Positions 13,736-22,588 of a stretch of DNA of 64,000 bases are shown one piece after another (positions within the stretch are counted from its first letter, which is position 1; the number at the start of each line of letters is the position of its first letter). The translations under genes were made by a program, and so were the position numbers. Location of the stretch: the NCBI RefSeq assembly GCF_011927795.1, contig NZ_JAATJJ010000002.1, forward strand, positions 62,001 to 126,000, in the 5' to 3' direction. Under the pieces are notes generated by a model. That model did no database searches and was not told where the DNA came from. It saw only the letters and a program-made list of their open reading frames with translations. The stretch comes from Saonia flava. GTDB lineage: Bacteria; Bacteroidota; Bacteroidia; Flavobacteriales; Flavobacteriaceae.

Positions 13736-16588
13736 TTATTTACTCAAATACATTTTTCTCCTGGAATAAAGCGTATAGAACTCATCGTCTTTTAAACTAT
13801 CTATAAACAAAATGCTTTCCCCTGTACTCTTCATTTCTGGGCCTAAGTTCTTATTTACATTAGGGAACTTATTAAATGAGAACACTGGTTGTTTTATGGC
13901 ATAGCCCTCCAATTGTGGATTAAACTTAAAGTCTTTCACTTTCTTTTCCCCTAACATTACCTTGGTTGCATAATTAACATAAGGCTCTTTGTATGCTTTA
14001 GCTATAAAAGGAACCGTTCTAGAGGCTCTTGGGTTGGCTTCTATGATATACACCATGTCATCCTTTATAGCGAACTGTATATTAATCAATCCAACTGTAT
14101 TCAATGCCAAGGCAATCTTTTTGGTATGGTCCTTAATCTGTTGCATTACAAACTCACCCAAATTAAAGGGAGGCAATGTAGCATTGGAATCCCCTGAGTG
14201 TATACCACAAGGCTCTATATGCTCCATAATACCAATTATGTAAACATCCTTACCGTCGCAAATAGCGTCCGCTTCAGCTTCTATGGCTCCATCTAAATAG
14301 TGATCTAAAAGCAACTTATTATTGGGTATTTTTCTAAGCAGGTCTACCACATGCTCTTCCAATTCCTGCTTATTGATGACAATTTTCATTCCTTGACCTC
14401 CCAAAACGTAAGACGGTCTAACCAGTAATGGAAAATCCAGTTCATCTGCAAGGGTCAATGCTTCATCTGCCGTTTCTGCCACACCAAACCTTGGAAAAGG
14501 AATATTGTTTTCCATCAAAAGTTTAGAAAAACTTCCTCTATCCTCTGCCAAATCAAGAGATTCATAGCTTGTCCCTATAATTTTTATACCGTACTTGGAT
14601 AGCTTCTCTGCAAGTTTTAAAGCCGTCTGGCCACCTAATTGTACGATAACACCTTCTGGCTTTTCATGCTGAATTATATCATAAATATGTTCCCAAAAAA
14701 CAGGTTCAAAATATAGTTTGTCCGCAGTATCAAAATCAGTGGAAACCGTTTCTGGATTACAATTGATCATAATGGTTTCATAACCACATTCGGCAGCTGC
14801 CAATACCCCATGTACACAGCAGTAATCAAATTCTATACCTTGACCAATACGATTAGGCCCAGATCCGAGCACCACAATTTTTTTCTTATCGGTTACAATA
14901 CTATCATTTGCCACATATTTTACTCCATCTGGAGTTTCTATTTCTTCTTCGAAAGTGGAATAGTAATAAGGGGTCATGGCCTTGAACTCAGCGGCACAGG
15001 TGTCTACTAATTTAAAAACCCTGTTTATTCCCTGTGACGAACGTTTCTTATGGACCTCACTCTCATAACAATCCAACATATGGGCAATTTGTCTATCCGC
15101 AAAACCTTTTTGTTTAGCCTCCAACAAAAGTTCCCTTGGCAAGGATTCTATTGTATATTTTGATATTTCCTTCTCCAATAAATGTAATTCCTCATATTGT
15201 TTAAGGAACCACATATCTATCTTGGTAATATCGTGTATTCTGCTAAGGGGAATCCCCATTTGTATGGCATCATAAATAACAAATACGCGGTCCCAACTGG
15301 CTACCTTTAGCTTTTGGATAATTTGGTCATAATCCTTGTACCCTTTACCATCTGCTCCTAGTCCATTTCTTTTAATTTCCAATGATTGGGTGGCTTTGTG
15401 CAAAGCCTCTTGGAAGGAACGGCCAATGGCCATTACCTCTCCAACCGATTTCATTTGAAGCCCCAAACTTCTATCAGAGCCCTCAAACTTATCAAAGTTC
15501 CAACGTGGTATTTTTACAATTACATAATCCAAAGTTGGCTCGAACAAAGCCGATGTAGATTTTGTAATCTGGTTGTCCAACTCATCCAAATGATAGCCTA
15601 TGGCCAATTTTGTGGCAACTTTTGCAATGGGATACCCTGTTGCTTTTGATGCCAAAGCAGACGAACGGGAAACCCTTGGATTAATTTCGATAGCGATAAT
15701 ATCTTCTTTTTCATCTGGACTTACCGCAAACTGAACATTACATCCTCCAGCAAAATCACCAATGCTGCGCATCATCTTAATGGCCATATCCCTCATTTTC
15801 TGATACGTCCTATCGGACAAGGTCATAGCAGGCGCCACGGTAATGGAATCCCCTGTATGGATTCCCATAGGGTCCATATTCTCAATGGCACAGATAATGA
15901 CAACATTGTCATTTTTATCCCGCAACAATTCTAATTCATATTCTTTCCAGCCCATTAAGGCCTTGTCTATCATTACTTCATGGATAGGGGAGATTTCCAG
16001 ACCACGGCTCAATAACTCATCAAAATCCTCAGGTTTGTATACAATGGATGCTCCTGCCCCACCCAATGTGTAGGACGCTCTAATAACCAACGGAAAACCA
16101 AACTCTTGGGCAATTTCTTTCCCTTTTAAAAAAGATGTAGCTGTCGCCTGTGGCGCCATTCCTACCCCTATCTTCAACATAAGCTCCCTAAACTTTTCAC
16201 GGTCTTCCGTAATGTTGATAGCGTCTATGTCCACACCTATTATTTCAACATTAAAGTCTTCCCATATCCCTTTTTCGTCTGCTTCTATACAAAGGTTCAA
16301 GGCCGTTTGTCCTCCCATTGTTGGCAATACAGCATCAATATTAGGGTGGTTCTTTAGAATCTGTATAATTGACTTTGTAGTCAAGGGTTTAAGATATACA
16401 TGATCCGCCATGGACGGATCCGTCATAATAGTTGCCGGATTACTATTTATCAAAACAGTCTCAATTCCATCTTCTCTTAAGGAGCGTAAAGACTGCGAAC
16501 CAGAATAATCAAACTCACATGCTTGTCCAATAACAATAGGTCCAGAACCAATAATTAAAACTGATTTTATATCTTTTCTTTTCGGCAT
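13736..16588 (-). CDS. carB: Carbamoyl-phosphate synthase large subunit
   Basis: The 950-residue protein makes carbamoyl phosphate from glutamine-derived ammonia, bicarbonate and two ATP, for pyrimidine and arginine synthesis. Both halves are present, each with a preATP-grasp domain (IGSGPIVIGQACEFDYSG near the start; LGSGPNRIGQGIEFDYCC in the middle) and an ATP-grasp domain (EINPRVSRSSALASKATG; EANPRASRTVPFIAKA). It ends shortly after FNKFPNVNKNLGPEMKSTGE, so the C-terminal MGS regulatory domain of about 120 residues found in the E. coli enzyme is absent. I recall this as usual in flavobacteria. The gene is preceded on the same strand by rpmH, with a terminator between. Confidence 0.97.
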   Translation of the reverse strand: MPKRKDIKSVLIIGSGPIVIGQACEFDYSGSQSLRSLREDGIETVLINSNPATIMTDPSMADHVYLKPLTTKSIIQILKNHPNIDAVLPTMGGQTALNLCIEADEKGIWEDFNVEIIGVDIDAINITEDREKFRELMLKIGVGMAPQATATSFLKGKEIAQEFGFPLVIRASYTLGGAGASIVYKPEDFDELLSRGLEISPIHEVMIDKALMGWKEYELELLRDKNDNVVIICAIENMDPMGIHTGDSITVAPAMTLSDRTYQKMRDMAIKMMRSIGDFAGGCNVQFAVSPDEKEDIIAIEINPRVSRSSALASKATGYPIAKVATKLAIGYHLDELDNQITKSTSALFEPTLDYVIVKIPRWNFDKFEGSDRSLGLQMKSVGEVMAIGRSFQEALHKATQSLEIKRNGLGADGKGYKDYDQIIQKLKVASWDRVFVIYDAIQMGIPLSRIHDITKIDMWFLKQYEELHLLEKEISKYTIESLPRELLLEAKQKGFADRQIAHMLDCYESEVHKKRSSQGINRVFKLVDTCAAEFKAMTPYYYSTFEEEIETPDGVKYVANDSIVTDKKKIVVLGSGPNRIGQGIEFDYCCVHGVLAAAECGYETIMINCNPETVSTDFDTADKLYFEPVFWEHIYDIIQHEKPEGVIVQLGGQTALKLAEKLSKYGIKIIGTSYESLDLAEDRGSFSKLLMENNIPFPRFGVAETADEALTLADELDFPLLVRPSYVLGGQGMKIVINKQELEEHVVDLLRKIPNNKLLLDHYLDGAIEAEADAICDGKDVYIIGIMEHIEPCGIHSGDSNATLPPFNLGEFVMQQIKDHTKKIALALNTVGLINIQFAIKDDMVYIIEANPRASRTVPFIAKAYKEPYVNYATKVMLGEKKVKDFKFNPQLEGYAIKQPVFSFNKFPNVNKNLGPEMKSTGESILFIDSLKDDEFYTLYSRRKMYLSK

Positions 16589-16613
16589 TTTTTATTTTGT
16601 TATATTTTTAATC

Positions 16614-16651
16614 AAAAAAAAGGTGCTACTTTAAAAAAAGTAACACCTTTA
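16614..16651 (-). terminator. Terminator after rpmH
   Basis: On the minus strand AAAGGTGTTACTTT is followed by a short loop, AAAGTAGCACCTTT, and then a run of seven T. It lies between rpmH and carB and should end the rpmH transcript. Confidence 0.75.
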
Positions 16652-16676
16652 ATATTTTAGAAAACAATCCTATCAT

Positions 16677-16838
16677 TTATTTTTTATGTCTCAGCTCTGA
16701 GGATACAGTTAATTTTTTTCTTCCTTTTGCTCTTCTCCTAGCAAGAACCTTTCTGCCATTGGCAGTAGCCATACGTTCCCTGAAACCATGCTTGTTTCTC
16801 CTTTTTCTCTTTGATGGTTGAAATGTTCTTTTGCTCAT
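16677..16838 (-). CDS. rpmH: 50S ribosomal protein L34
   Basis: The 53-residue, very basic product begins [20 protein letters not shown], the signature of L34, and continues [20 protein letters not shown] to a short extension ending in RHKK. The length is slightly above the usual 44-46 because of the C-terminal [11 protein letters not shown], a known flavobacterial form. L34 is part of the large ribosomal subunit. It has its own promoter upstream (16908-16938) and terminator downstream. Confidence 0.95.
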   Translation of the reverse strand: MSKRTFQPSKRKRRNKHGFRERMATANGRKVLARRRAKGRKKLTVSSELRHKK

Positions 16839-16907
16839 TACTGACTATTTTATATACTTGTATGTCTTATTCTATGGATCTGTTTATTGCTATCGCAAAA
16901 CTGGGCG

Positions 16908-16938
16908 CAAATATACGAAGAGTTTTTGCTTTCCCAAA
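16908..16938 (-). promoter_or_regulatory. Bacteroidota-type promoter of rpmH
   Basis: On the minus strand TTTG (16935-16938) is separated by 19 bases from TATATTTG (16908-16915), followed by CGCCC. This fits the -33/-7 consensus of the primary sigma factor in this phylum. It lies 70 bases upstream of the rpmH start. Confidence 0.7.
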
Positions 16939-17039
16939 TCTATTTAAAAAAATATTTTAGGATAGTTTTATTACTTTTGCATGCAGTTTTTTACACGTTA
17001 AACAGAAACAATCATTAATTAAGAGTAACCTATATATCC

Positions 17040-17555
17040 ATGTTCAATAAAAACATAAAACTTGTCATTGCCGGACTTATTATTGCTTATGCCGTATATC
17101 AATTTATAGAAGGGTCCATTGGGAATGGCATTTTTTTACTTCTTCTATCTGGAATATTCATCTTTCTTTATTTTAAAAATGAAATTATACTGATGTCTTT
17201 TTTGAGAATGAGAAAACAGGATTTGGATGGAACACAAAATTGGTTGGCAAAAATAAAAAATCCTGAAAGTGCTCTTGTCAAAAAACAACAGGGGTATTAC
17301 AATTATCTTCATGGAATCATTTTTTCTCAAAAAAACCTTACCCAGGCAGAAAAATATTTTAAAAAGGCTTTAAAATTAGGTCTAAGCATGGATTATGATG
17401 TAGCTATGGCAAAATTAAGTCTTGCAGGTATAGCCATGCAAAAGAGAAGAAAACGAGAAGCAACTACGCTATTACAAGAAGCAAAAAAGTTGGACAAGAA
17501 CAATATGTTGACAGATCAAATAAAAATGATGCAACAACAAATGAAAAAAATCTAA
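17040..17555 (+). CDS. Membrane-anchored TPR-like protein
   Basis: The 171-residue product has two N-terminal membrane segments (LVIAGLIIAYAVYQFI and GIFLLLLSGIFIFLYF, about residues 8-46). A helical region of TPR type follows (YYNYLHGIIFSQKNLTQAEKYFKKALKLGL, then LAGIAMQKRRKREATTLLQEAKKL). TPRs mediate protein contacts; no partner is visible. A TACTTTTG box at 16972-16979 could be its -7 element. Its last four bases overlap the end of the convergent cardiolipin synthase gene. Confidence 0.7.
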   Translation: MFNKNIKLVIAGLIIAYAVYQFIEGSIGNGIFLLLLSGIFIFLYFKNEIILMSFLRMRKQDLDGTQNWLAKIKNPESALVKKQQGYYNYLHGIIFSQKNLTQAEKYFKKALKLGLSMDYDVAMAKLSLAGIAMQKRRKREATTLLQEAKKLDKNNMLTDQIKMMQQQMKKI

Positions 17556-19015
17556 AGTAGCGGGGCCCAAAGTCTACTAAAAGATTCCTGAAGTTTTCTA
17601 CGAATACTTCTGTTTTTCCATCTTTCCAAGTCTACTTCTTCGCTATCAACCAAATCTGATTGGAAAATTTCTTTGGCGTTCATAGCTAGCTCTCTATCGT
17701 AGATCAGAGAATTAATTTCAAAATTAATGGCAAAGCTTCTATAATCAAGATTTGCAGTTCCAATGGTGGTTATCCTATTGTCCGAAACCATACTCTTGGC
17801 ATGTATAAATCCTTTTTTATATCTAAAAATTCTAACCCCAGACTCCAATAATTGCTCTATATAAGAATCAGATGCGTATTGTGCTGCCCATGAATCTGAT
17901 TTCCACGGAATAAGAATTTTTACATCCACACCACTCCTTGCCGCGGTTTTAATACTAGTTAGTATTTCACTATTGGGAATTAAGTAAGGGGTGGTAATGA
18001 ACAGATATTCCCTGGCAGAATTAATTAGTGAAAATATAGCTTCCATTATATTTGCCCAATCCGAATCAGGCCCACTGGAGGCAATTTGTACTGCTTTTGG
18101 GTTTTGGAAAATTTTATGGGGTTTTGGAAAGTAGCCATTGTCTATTTCTGGTTTACCATTGGATACAAAACTCCAGTTCAATAAAAAACTTGCTTGTAAG
18201 GAACCTACTGCTTCTCCTTCCAATCTTACATGGGTATCCCGCCAAAACCTTTTGTTCACAAAACTGTTGTCATACTTTTGCTCAATGTTAATTCCCCCTA
18301 CATAACCAACTTCTCCATCAATGACTATAATTTTCCTATGATTTCTATAGTTTATTTTACTAGTAAAATTGGAAAACAATACTGGCATAAAAGGAAAGTG
18401 CTCTACTCCATTGGACGTGAGAAGTTTTTTTGATTTGCTACTGATACTACTTCCCACATCATCGTATATCAATCTAACCTTGACTCCTTTTTGTGCTTTA
18501 TTACACAAAATATCAATAATCTCCCCTCCCAGTTTATCATCTACCAAAACAAAGTATTCCAAATGAATATGATGTTTGGCATTTAATAGGTCTTTCCTTA
18601 GTGTTTTATACTTTTCCTCTCCATTTACTTGAATTTGGCAGCTATTGTTAAAAGTTAACACGGCTTTTTCATTGTTCCTTAATAGCCTGTATATTTTGTA
18701 TATGGCTGGTCCATATTCATCTTCAAAATCTTCCTTTTCCTTACTATCTAAAGCCAGCTCCTCTCTCCATTTTTTCAATTTTGTGTTATCGGAAAGGTAT
18801 TTCTTTTTAAAAATCTTGTCCTTTCTATAATCCTGTCCAAAGAAATAATATACCAATAGTCCTAAAAAAGGCAGAACGGCCAAGGCAAAAAGGTAAGAAA
18901 GTGTTTTTACGGGGTTCCTATTTTTAAGAACTATGATAAAAGAGACTACGATGACCAGAGTATAATTAAGCCCTAGTAAGATTTTCCAAAGATTCTCTTT
19001 TAGAAAAAGAAGCAT
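17552..19015 (-). CDS. cls: Cardiolipin synthase
   Basis: The 487-residue protein has two N-terminal membrane segments and the two HxKxxxxD motifs of the phospholipase D superfamily: H226 in NHRKIIVIDG and H405 in HAKSMVSD. It condenses phosphatidylglycerol, or related phospholipids, to cardiolipin at the inner membrane. The length equals that of typical Cls. It begins two bases after the stop of the transglycosylase gene, so the two are probably co-transcribed. Confidence 0.93.
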   Translation of the reverse strand: MLLFLKENLWKILLGLNYTLVIVVSFIIVLKNRNPVKTLSYLFALAVLPFLGLLVYYFFGQDYRKDKIFKKKYLSDNTKLKKWREELALDSKEKEDFEDEYGPAIYKIYRLLRNNEKAVLTFNNSCQIQVNGEEKYKTLRKDLLNAKHHIHLEYFVLVDDKLGGEIIDILCNKAQKGVKVRLIYDDVGSSISSKSKKLLTSNGVEHFPFMPVLFSNFTSKINYRNHRKIIVIDGEVGYVGGINIEQKYDNSFVNKRFWRDTHVRLEGEAVGSLQASFLLNWSFVSNGKPEIDNGYFPKPHKIFQNPKAVQIASSGPDSDWANIMEAIFSLINSAREYLFITTPYLIPNSEILTSIKTAARSGVDVKILIPWKSDSWAAQYASDSYIEQLLESGVRIFRYKKGFIHAKSMVSDNRITTIGTANLDYRSFAINFEINSLIYDRELAMNAKEIFQSDLVDSEEVDLERWKNRSIRRKLQESFSRLWAPLL

Positions 19016-19017
19016 TT

Positions 19018-19959
19018 CTATTTAGAAAATGAATAGTACCCCTTTACCGGAATTTCTATAACATATTTTTTCTTTGAAGCATTGTTTAAATGTGGCTCCC
19101 TTAACCAAGGATTATGACGTTTAAGAACTTTATAGTTAATTTCATAAAGCTCCGCAAAATCTGCAAAATTGGTTATGGGCTCCTCCACCTCCACATTAAA
19201 TGTGGGTACTGTGGTGTACATATCATCCTTGGCGATATCAAAACCATATTTATCCGGACTTGATAAAATTTCTTTTATGGCCATGATTCTAAACACATAA
19301 CGACCTGTTTCCTCTCCCAATAAAAGACTGTAGTAATCTTCTGCTTTTTGGATGCCCATGAATTTTTGAATGCCATATGGTCCTGCATTATAGGATGCCG
19401 CAGCCAAGGTCCAACTACCAAACTTATCTTTTGATTTTTGAATATACTTACATGCCACTTCCGTTGCTTTCTCAATATGATATCTTTCATCAACATTGTT
19501 ATTGACCTCTAACCCATATTCCCTACCGGTAGTTTTCATAATCTGCCAAAAACCAGTTGCACCAGCAGGTGATACTACATTTTGCAGACCACTTTCGGCA
19601 ACAGCCAAATATTTAAAATCATCTGGAATACCATTTTTGGCCAAAATAGGTTCTATAATAGGGAAATATTTATTGGCCCTTTTCATTAGCAAAAGCGCAT
19701 TGGATTGCCAATATGTGTTTACCAAGAACTCTCTGTCCACTCGTTCCATTACCTCTGGGTCCTCTAAAGGAACAGATTCATTGGCGAAATTTAAATCCTT
19801 AGGAATATCAATAGTAGAAATTCTGTAACCACTAGGTGTTTCGTTAATGTTTTCAATATTTGCCTCAGCTACATCTGTATTGTCCTGAATGGCAAAAATT
19901 AGGGTGCTTACAACAAAAACCATCCCTAAAAACATTAAGATATTCTTTAAAAACTTCAT
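19018..19959 (-). CDS. Membrane-anchored lytic transglycosylase
   Basis: The 313-residue protein has an N-terminal anchor (FLGMVFVVSTLIFAI) and an SLT/MltD-type domain. The catalytic glutamate is E122 in AVAESGLQNVVSPAGATGFWQIM, and later AAASYNAGPYGI is conserved. It cleaves peptidoglycan glycan strands with formation of 1,6-anhydro ends. The C-terminal part (NYKVLKRHNPWLREP) resembles a degenerate LysM-like segment, so wall binding is possible. It lies directly upstream of cls. Confidence 0.88.
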   Translation of the reverse strand: MKFLKNILMFLGMVFVVSTLIFAIQDNTDVAEANIENINETPSGYRISTIDIPKDLNFANESVPLEDPEVMERVDREFLVNTYWQSNALLLMKRANKYFPIIEPILAKNGIPDDFKYLAVAESGLQNVVSPAGATGFWQIMKTTGREYGLEVNNNVDERYHIEKATEVACKYIQKSKDKFGSWTLAAASYNAGPYGIQKFMGIQKAEDYYSLLLGEETGRYVFRIMAIKEILSSPDKYGFDIAKDDMYTTVPTFNVEVEEPITNFADFAELYEINYKVLKRHNPWLREPHLNNASKKKYVIEIPVKGYYSFSK

Positions 19960-20004
19960 AACAGCTATTTTTTTAATGAACTAAAGGTATTAAATACAAC
20001 TCCT

Positions 20005-20667
20005 TTATTCCAAAATAATTGCGGGCAATTGTTCATTGAACCATTTTGCACGATGTATTATCATGGTATGAGTGCCATTTTTAACCGGTATACATTCCTT
20101 TATATGACTCATTGGAAAAACTGGGTCCTTTTCTCCATGGATATGAACTAAATTGGGTATAGGTTCTGTATGTCCCCAGTTTACAATTTGATCTATGGAC
20201 CAGTCTATATAATATTTATCCCTAACCGAAAGAAACTCTTCATATAGTTCCAATCGTTTAGTAACTGTTTCCCCAAAAGCATATTTTGCCAATAACTCCA
20301 CATTGTTCACCAATCCCGTAGGGAGAAGTTTATGTATTTTGGTGTATTTGGCAAATATCATTCTTTTAGGCAGTTCTGACTTGTGCTTTACGCTGGATAT
20401 TACAATTACCTTTTTAACAGGCATTTGTTTTGCCATTTCCTGTACCAAGATTCCTCCAAATGAAACGCCAATAAGAACAGGCTGGCGATGCTCTATCTTT
20501 TTACACATCTCTAGTGCGTATTCTTGAATACTACTGCCCTTCTTAGGAACAAACCACTCAAGAAGGTGAACAACAAACTTATCACTTGGTAATGAAATAT
20601 TCTTGAAAATAGACGGGTTTGCTGCCATTCCAGGCATTAGGTAAACATGTATTTTCTCATCTATCAT
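20005..20667 (-). CDS. Alpha/beta hydrolase
   Basis: The 220-residue product is a small alpha/beta hydrolase with the nucleophile elbow GVSFGG (S69), an oxyanion-type MPGMAANP near the N-terminus, a likely acid in HGEKDPVFP, and a histidine in NGTHTMIIHRA. There is no signal peptide, so it is cytoplasmic. The substrate cannot be predicted. Confidence 0.8.
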   Translation of the reverse strand: MIDEKIHVYLMPGMAANPSIFKNISLPSDKFVVHLLEWFVPKKGSSIQEYALEMCKKIEHRQPVLIGVSFGGILVQEMAKQMPVKKVIVISSVKHKSELPKRMIFAKYTKIHKLLPTGLVNNVELLAKYAFGETVTKRLELYEEFLSVRDKYYIDWSIDQIVNWGHTEPIPNLVHIHGEKDPVFPMSHIKECIPVKNGTHTMIIHRAKWFNEQLPAIILE

Positions 20668-20841
20668 ATTGGGACAACAATGGGTTTTAGCTAGGAATTT
20701 AGCATTTTTTTTATTACTTTTGTAAGCTCACTGTTAATTTTACCTGAATTTAAAAACTAATCAAAAATACTTAATATTAAGAGGATTACGATTAGAGAAC
20801 GTCGTGATTTTTTTATCTAAATCAACATTAAATAGAACTAT

Positions 20842-21135
20842 ATGAATGAAATGGAAATTAATGACAATAGTTTTTTGCGTCAATTTGAGACTAGGGTAAA
20901 TGGGCAACTGGCCAAAATTGAATACTCATCTCAGGAGCGTAAGGTTTTTTTAACCAAACTTGTAATTCCAGAAGGAATTACCAAAGAAAGTTTTAAGGAA
21001 GAGTTCATTAAAGGTGTTCTTCATCAAATACAGGATAAAAATTTAAGAGTAGTTCCTACAAGCCCACAGATAGCAGGATTTCTAAGAAAAAATAGGCAGT
21101 ATAAAGAAATGCTTCCTGTAGGTATCAGAATCTAA
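20842..21135 (+). CDS. YjdJ-type GNAT-like protein
   Basis: The 97-residue product has the compact YjdJ-type acetyltransferase pattern: NGQLAKIEYSSQERKVFLTKLVIPEGI, then LRVVPTSPQIAGFLRKNRQY. In larger GNAT enzymes the equivalent region binds acetyl-CoA; activity of the small form is unproven. A TACTTTTG box at 20715-20722 could start a transcript with a leader of about 110 bases. A terminator follows the gene. Confidence 0.75.
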   Translation: MNEMEINDNSFLRQFETRVNGQLAKIEYSSQERKVFLTKLVIPEGITKESFKEEFIKGVLHQIQDKNLRVVPTSPQIAGFLRKNRQYKEMLPVGIRI

Positions 21136-21142
21136 AGTATTT

Positions 21143-21167
21143 AAACCTCTCTTCCGAGAGGTTTTTT
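21143..21167 (+). terminator. Terminator, possibly bidirectional
   Basis: AACCTCTC-TTCC-GAGAGGTT is followed by TTTTTT. It stands between two convergent genes; on the opposite strand the T tract is shorter. Confidence 0.8.
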
Positions 21168-22510
21168 TATACCTCTACTTCATCATTTACAAAGTTCAAT
21201 CGCATCAATCCATCTTCATCAATACCAGAAAGCTCAATTTTATGCAGCGTATTAACAAGGGATGGATTCCATGGCGTCTTCACCTTAATATAGTTTTCTG
21301 TAAATCCACGTATGTAACCTTCTTTATTTTCCCCTTCAAATAAAACCGTCCGTTCGGTTTCAATCTGGCTTTCATAGAATGCCCTTCGTTTCTTCGCAGA
21401 TAATCCCCTTAGCATTTTACTGCGCTTACTTCTTATGTTTTTAGGCACTACTCCATCCATATTTGCAGCAGTGGTATTATCCCTTTCTGAATACGTAAAA
21501 ACATGGAGGTAGGATATATCCAATTCATTTAAAAAATGATAGGTTTCCAAAAAGTGCTCGTCCGTTTCTCCAGGAAAACCAACAATGACATCTACACCAA
21601 TACAGGCATGTGGCATTACTTCCCTAATTCTGGCTACCCTTTCAACATATAAATTGCGTAAGTACCTTCTGCGCATTAATTTTAAAATGGCATCACTACC
21701 GCTCTGCAATGGAATGTGGAAGTGAGGCACAAAGCAATTGCTCCTGGCAACAAAATCTATTGTTTCATTTTTAAGGAGATTTGGCTCTATGGATGATATT
21801 CTTAGTCGATGGATACCATCCACTTCATCCAATGCTTTTACTAACTCTAAAAAAGTATGCTCATGCTTTTTATTTCCAAATTCTCCCTTTCCATAATCAC
21901 CAATATTAACCCCTGTCAATACAATTTCCTTGATTCCTTGGGCAGATATTTCAGCGGCATTTTTTAATACATTGTCCAAAGTGTCGCTCCGAGAAATTCC
22001 TCTGGCCAATGGAATTGTGCAATAAGTACACTTATAGTCGCACCCATCTTGAACTTTTAGGAAAGCCCTTGTCCTGTCTCCAATGGCATAACTACCAACA
22101 TAAAAATCCGCATCCTCTATTTCACAGGAATGTATCTCTCCCATTCCTCGGTTTCGTTCAGGACGACTAAGTATATCATTTATATAATCGGTAATCTTAA
22201 ATTTTTCAGTGGCTCCTAGAACCAAATCAACTCCATCTACGGCAGCCAATTCTTCTGGCTTTAGCTGTGCATAACAACCTATAGCGGCAACAAAAGCATC
22301 AGGATTTGCCTTTTGAGCTTGTTTTACTATGGTTTTAAAGCGTTTATCGGCATTGTCGGTAACCGAACATGTATTTATTACATACATATCTGCAACCTCA
22401 GAAAAATCAACTCGTTCGAAACCTTCTTCTTGAAAATTTCTTGCGATTGTTGAAGTTTCAGAAAAATTGAGCTTACAGCCCAAGGTGTAAAAAGCAACTT
22501 TCTTTTCCAT
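21167..22510 (-). CDS. mtaB: tRNA threonylcarbamoyladenosine C2-methylthiotransferase MtaB
   Basis: The protein is 447 residues from the start chosen at 22510 (MEKKVAFYTLGCKLN); the frame is open for ten more codons but the family begins here. It is a radical-SAM methylthiotransferase that converts t6A37 to ms2t6A in tRNA. The N-terminal cluster cysteines are C12, C48 and C79, and the radical-SAM cluster is C157-x3-C161-x2-C164 in GCDYKCTYC. A TRAM-like C-terminal end follows. It is convergent with the GNAT gene. Confidence 0.92.
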   Translation of the reverse strand: MEKKVAFYTLGCKLNFSETSTIARNFQEEGFERVDFSEVADMYVINTCSVTDNADKRFKTIVKQAQKANPDAFVAAIGCYAQLKPEELAAVDGVDLVLGATEKFKITDYINDILSRPERNRGMGEIHSCEIEDADFYVGSYAIGDRTRAFLKVQDGCDYKCTYCTIPLARGISRSDTLDNVLKNAAEISAQGIKEIVLTGVNIGDYGKGEFGNKKHEHTFLELVKALDEVDGIHRLRISSIEPNLLKNETIDFVARSNCFVPHFHIPLQSGSDAILKLMRRRYLRNLYVERVARIREVMPHACIGVDVIVGFPGETDEHFLETYHFLNELDISYLHVFTYSERDNTTAANMDGVVPKNIRSKRSKMLRGLSAKKRRAFYESQIETERTVLFEGENKEGYIRGFTENYIKVKTPWNPSLVNTLHKIELSGIDEDGLMRLNFVNDEVEV

Positions 22511-22588
22511 TAATGACAAATTCCTTAAAAAGGATTGCAAAGATAAACAAATTGAAATCGGCCATTAGGCACCATCCTAAAAGGAAAA

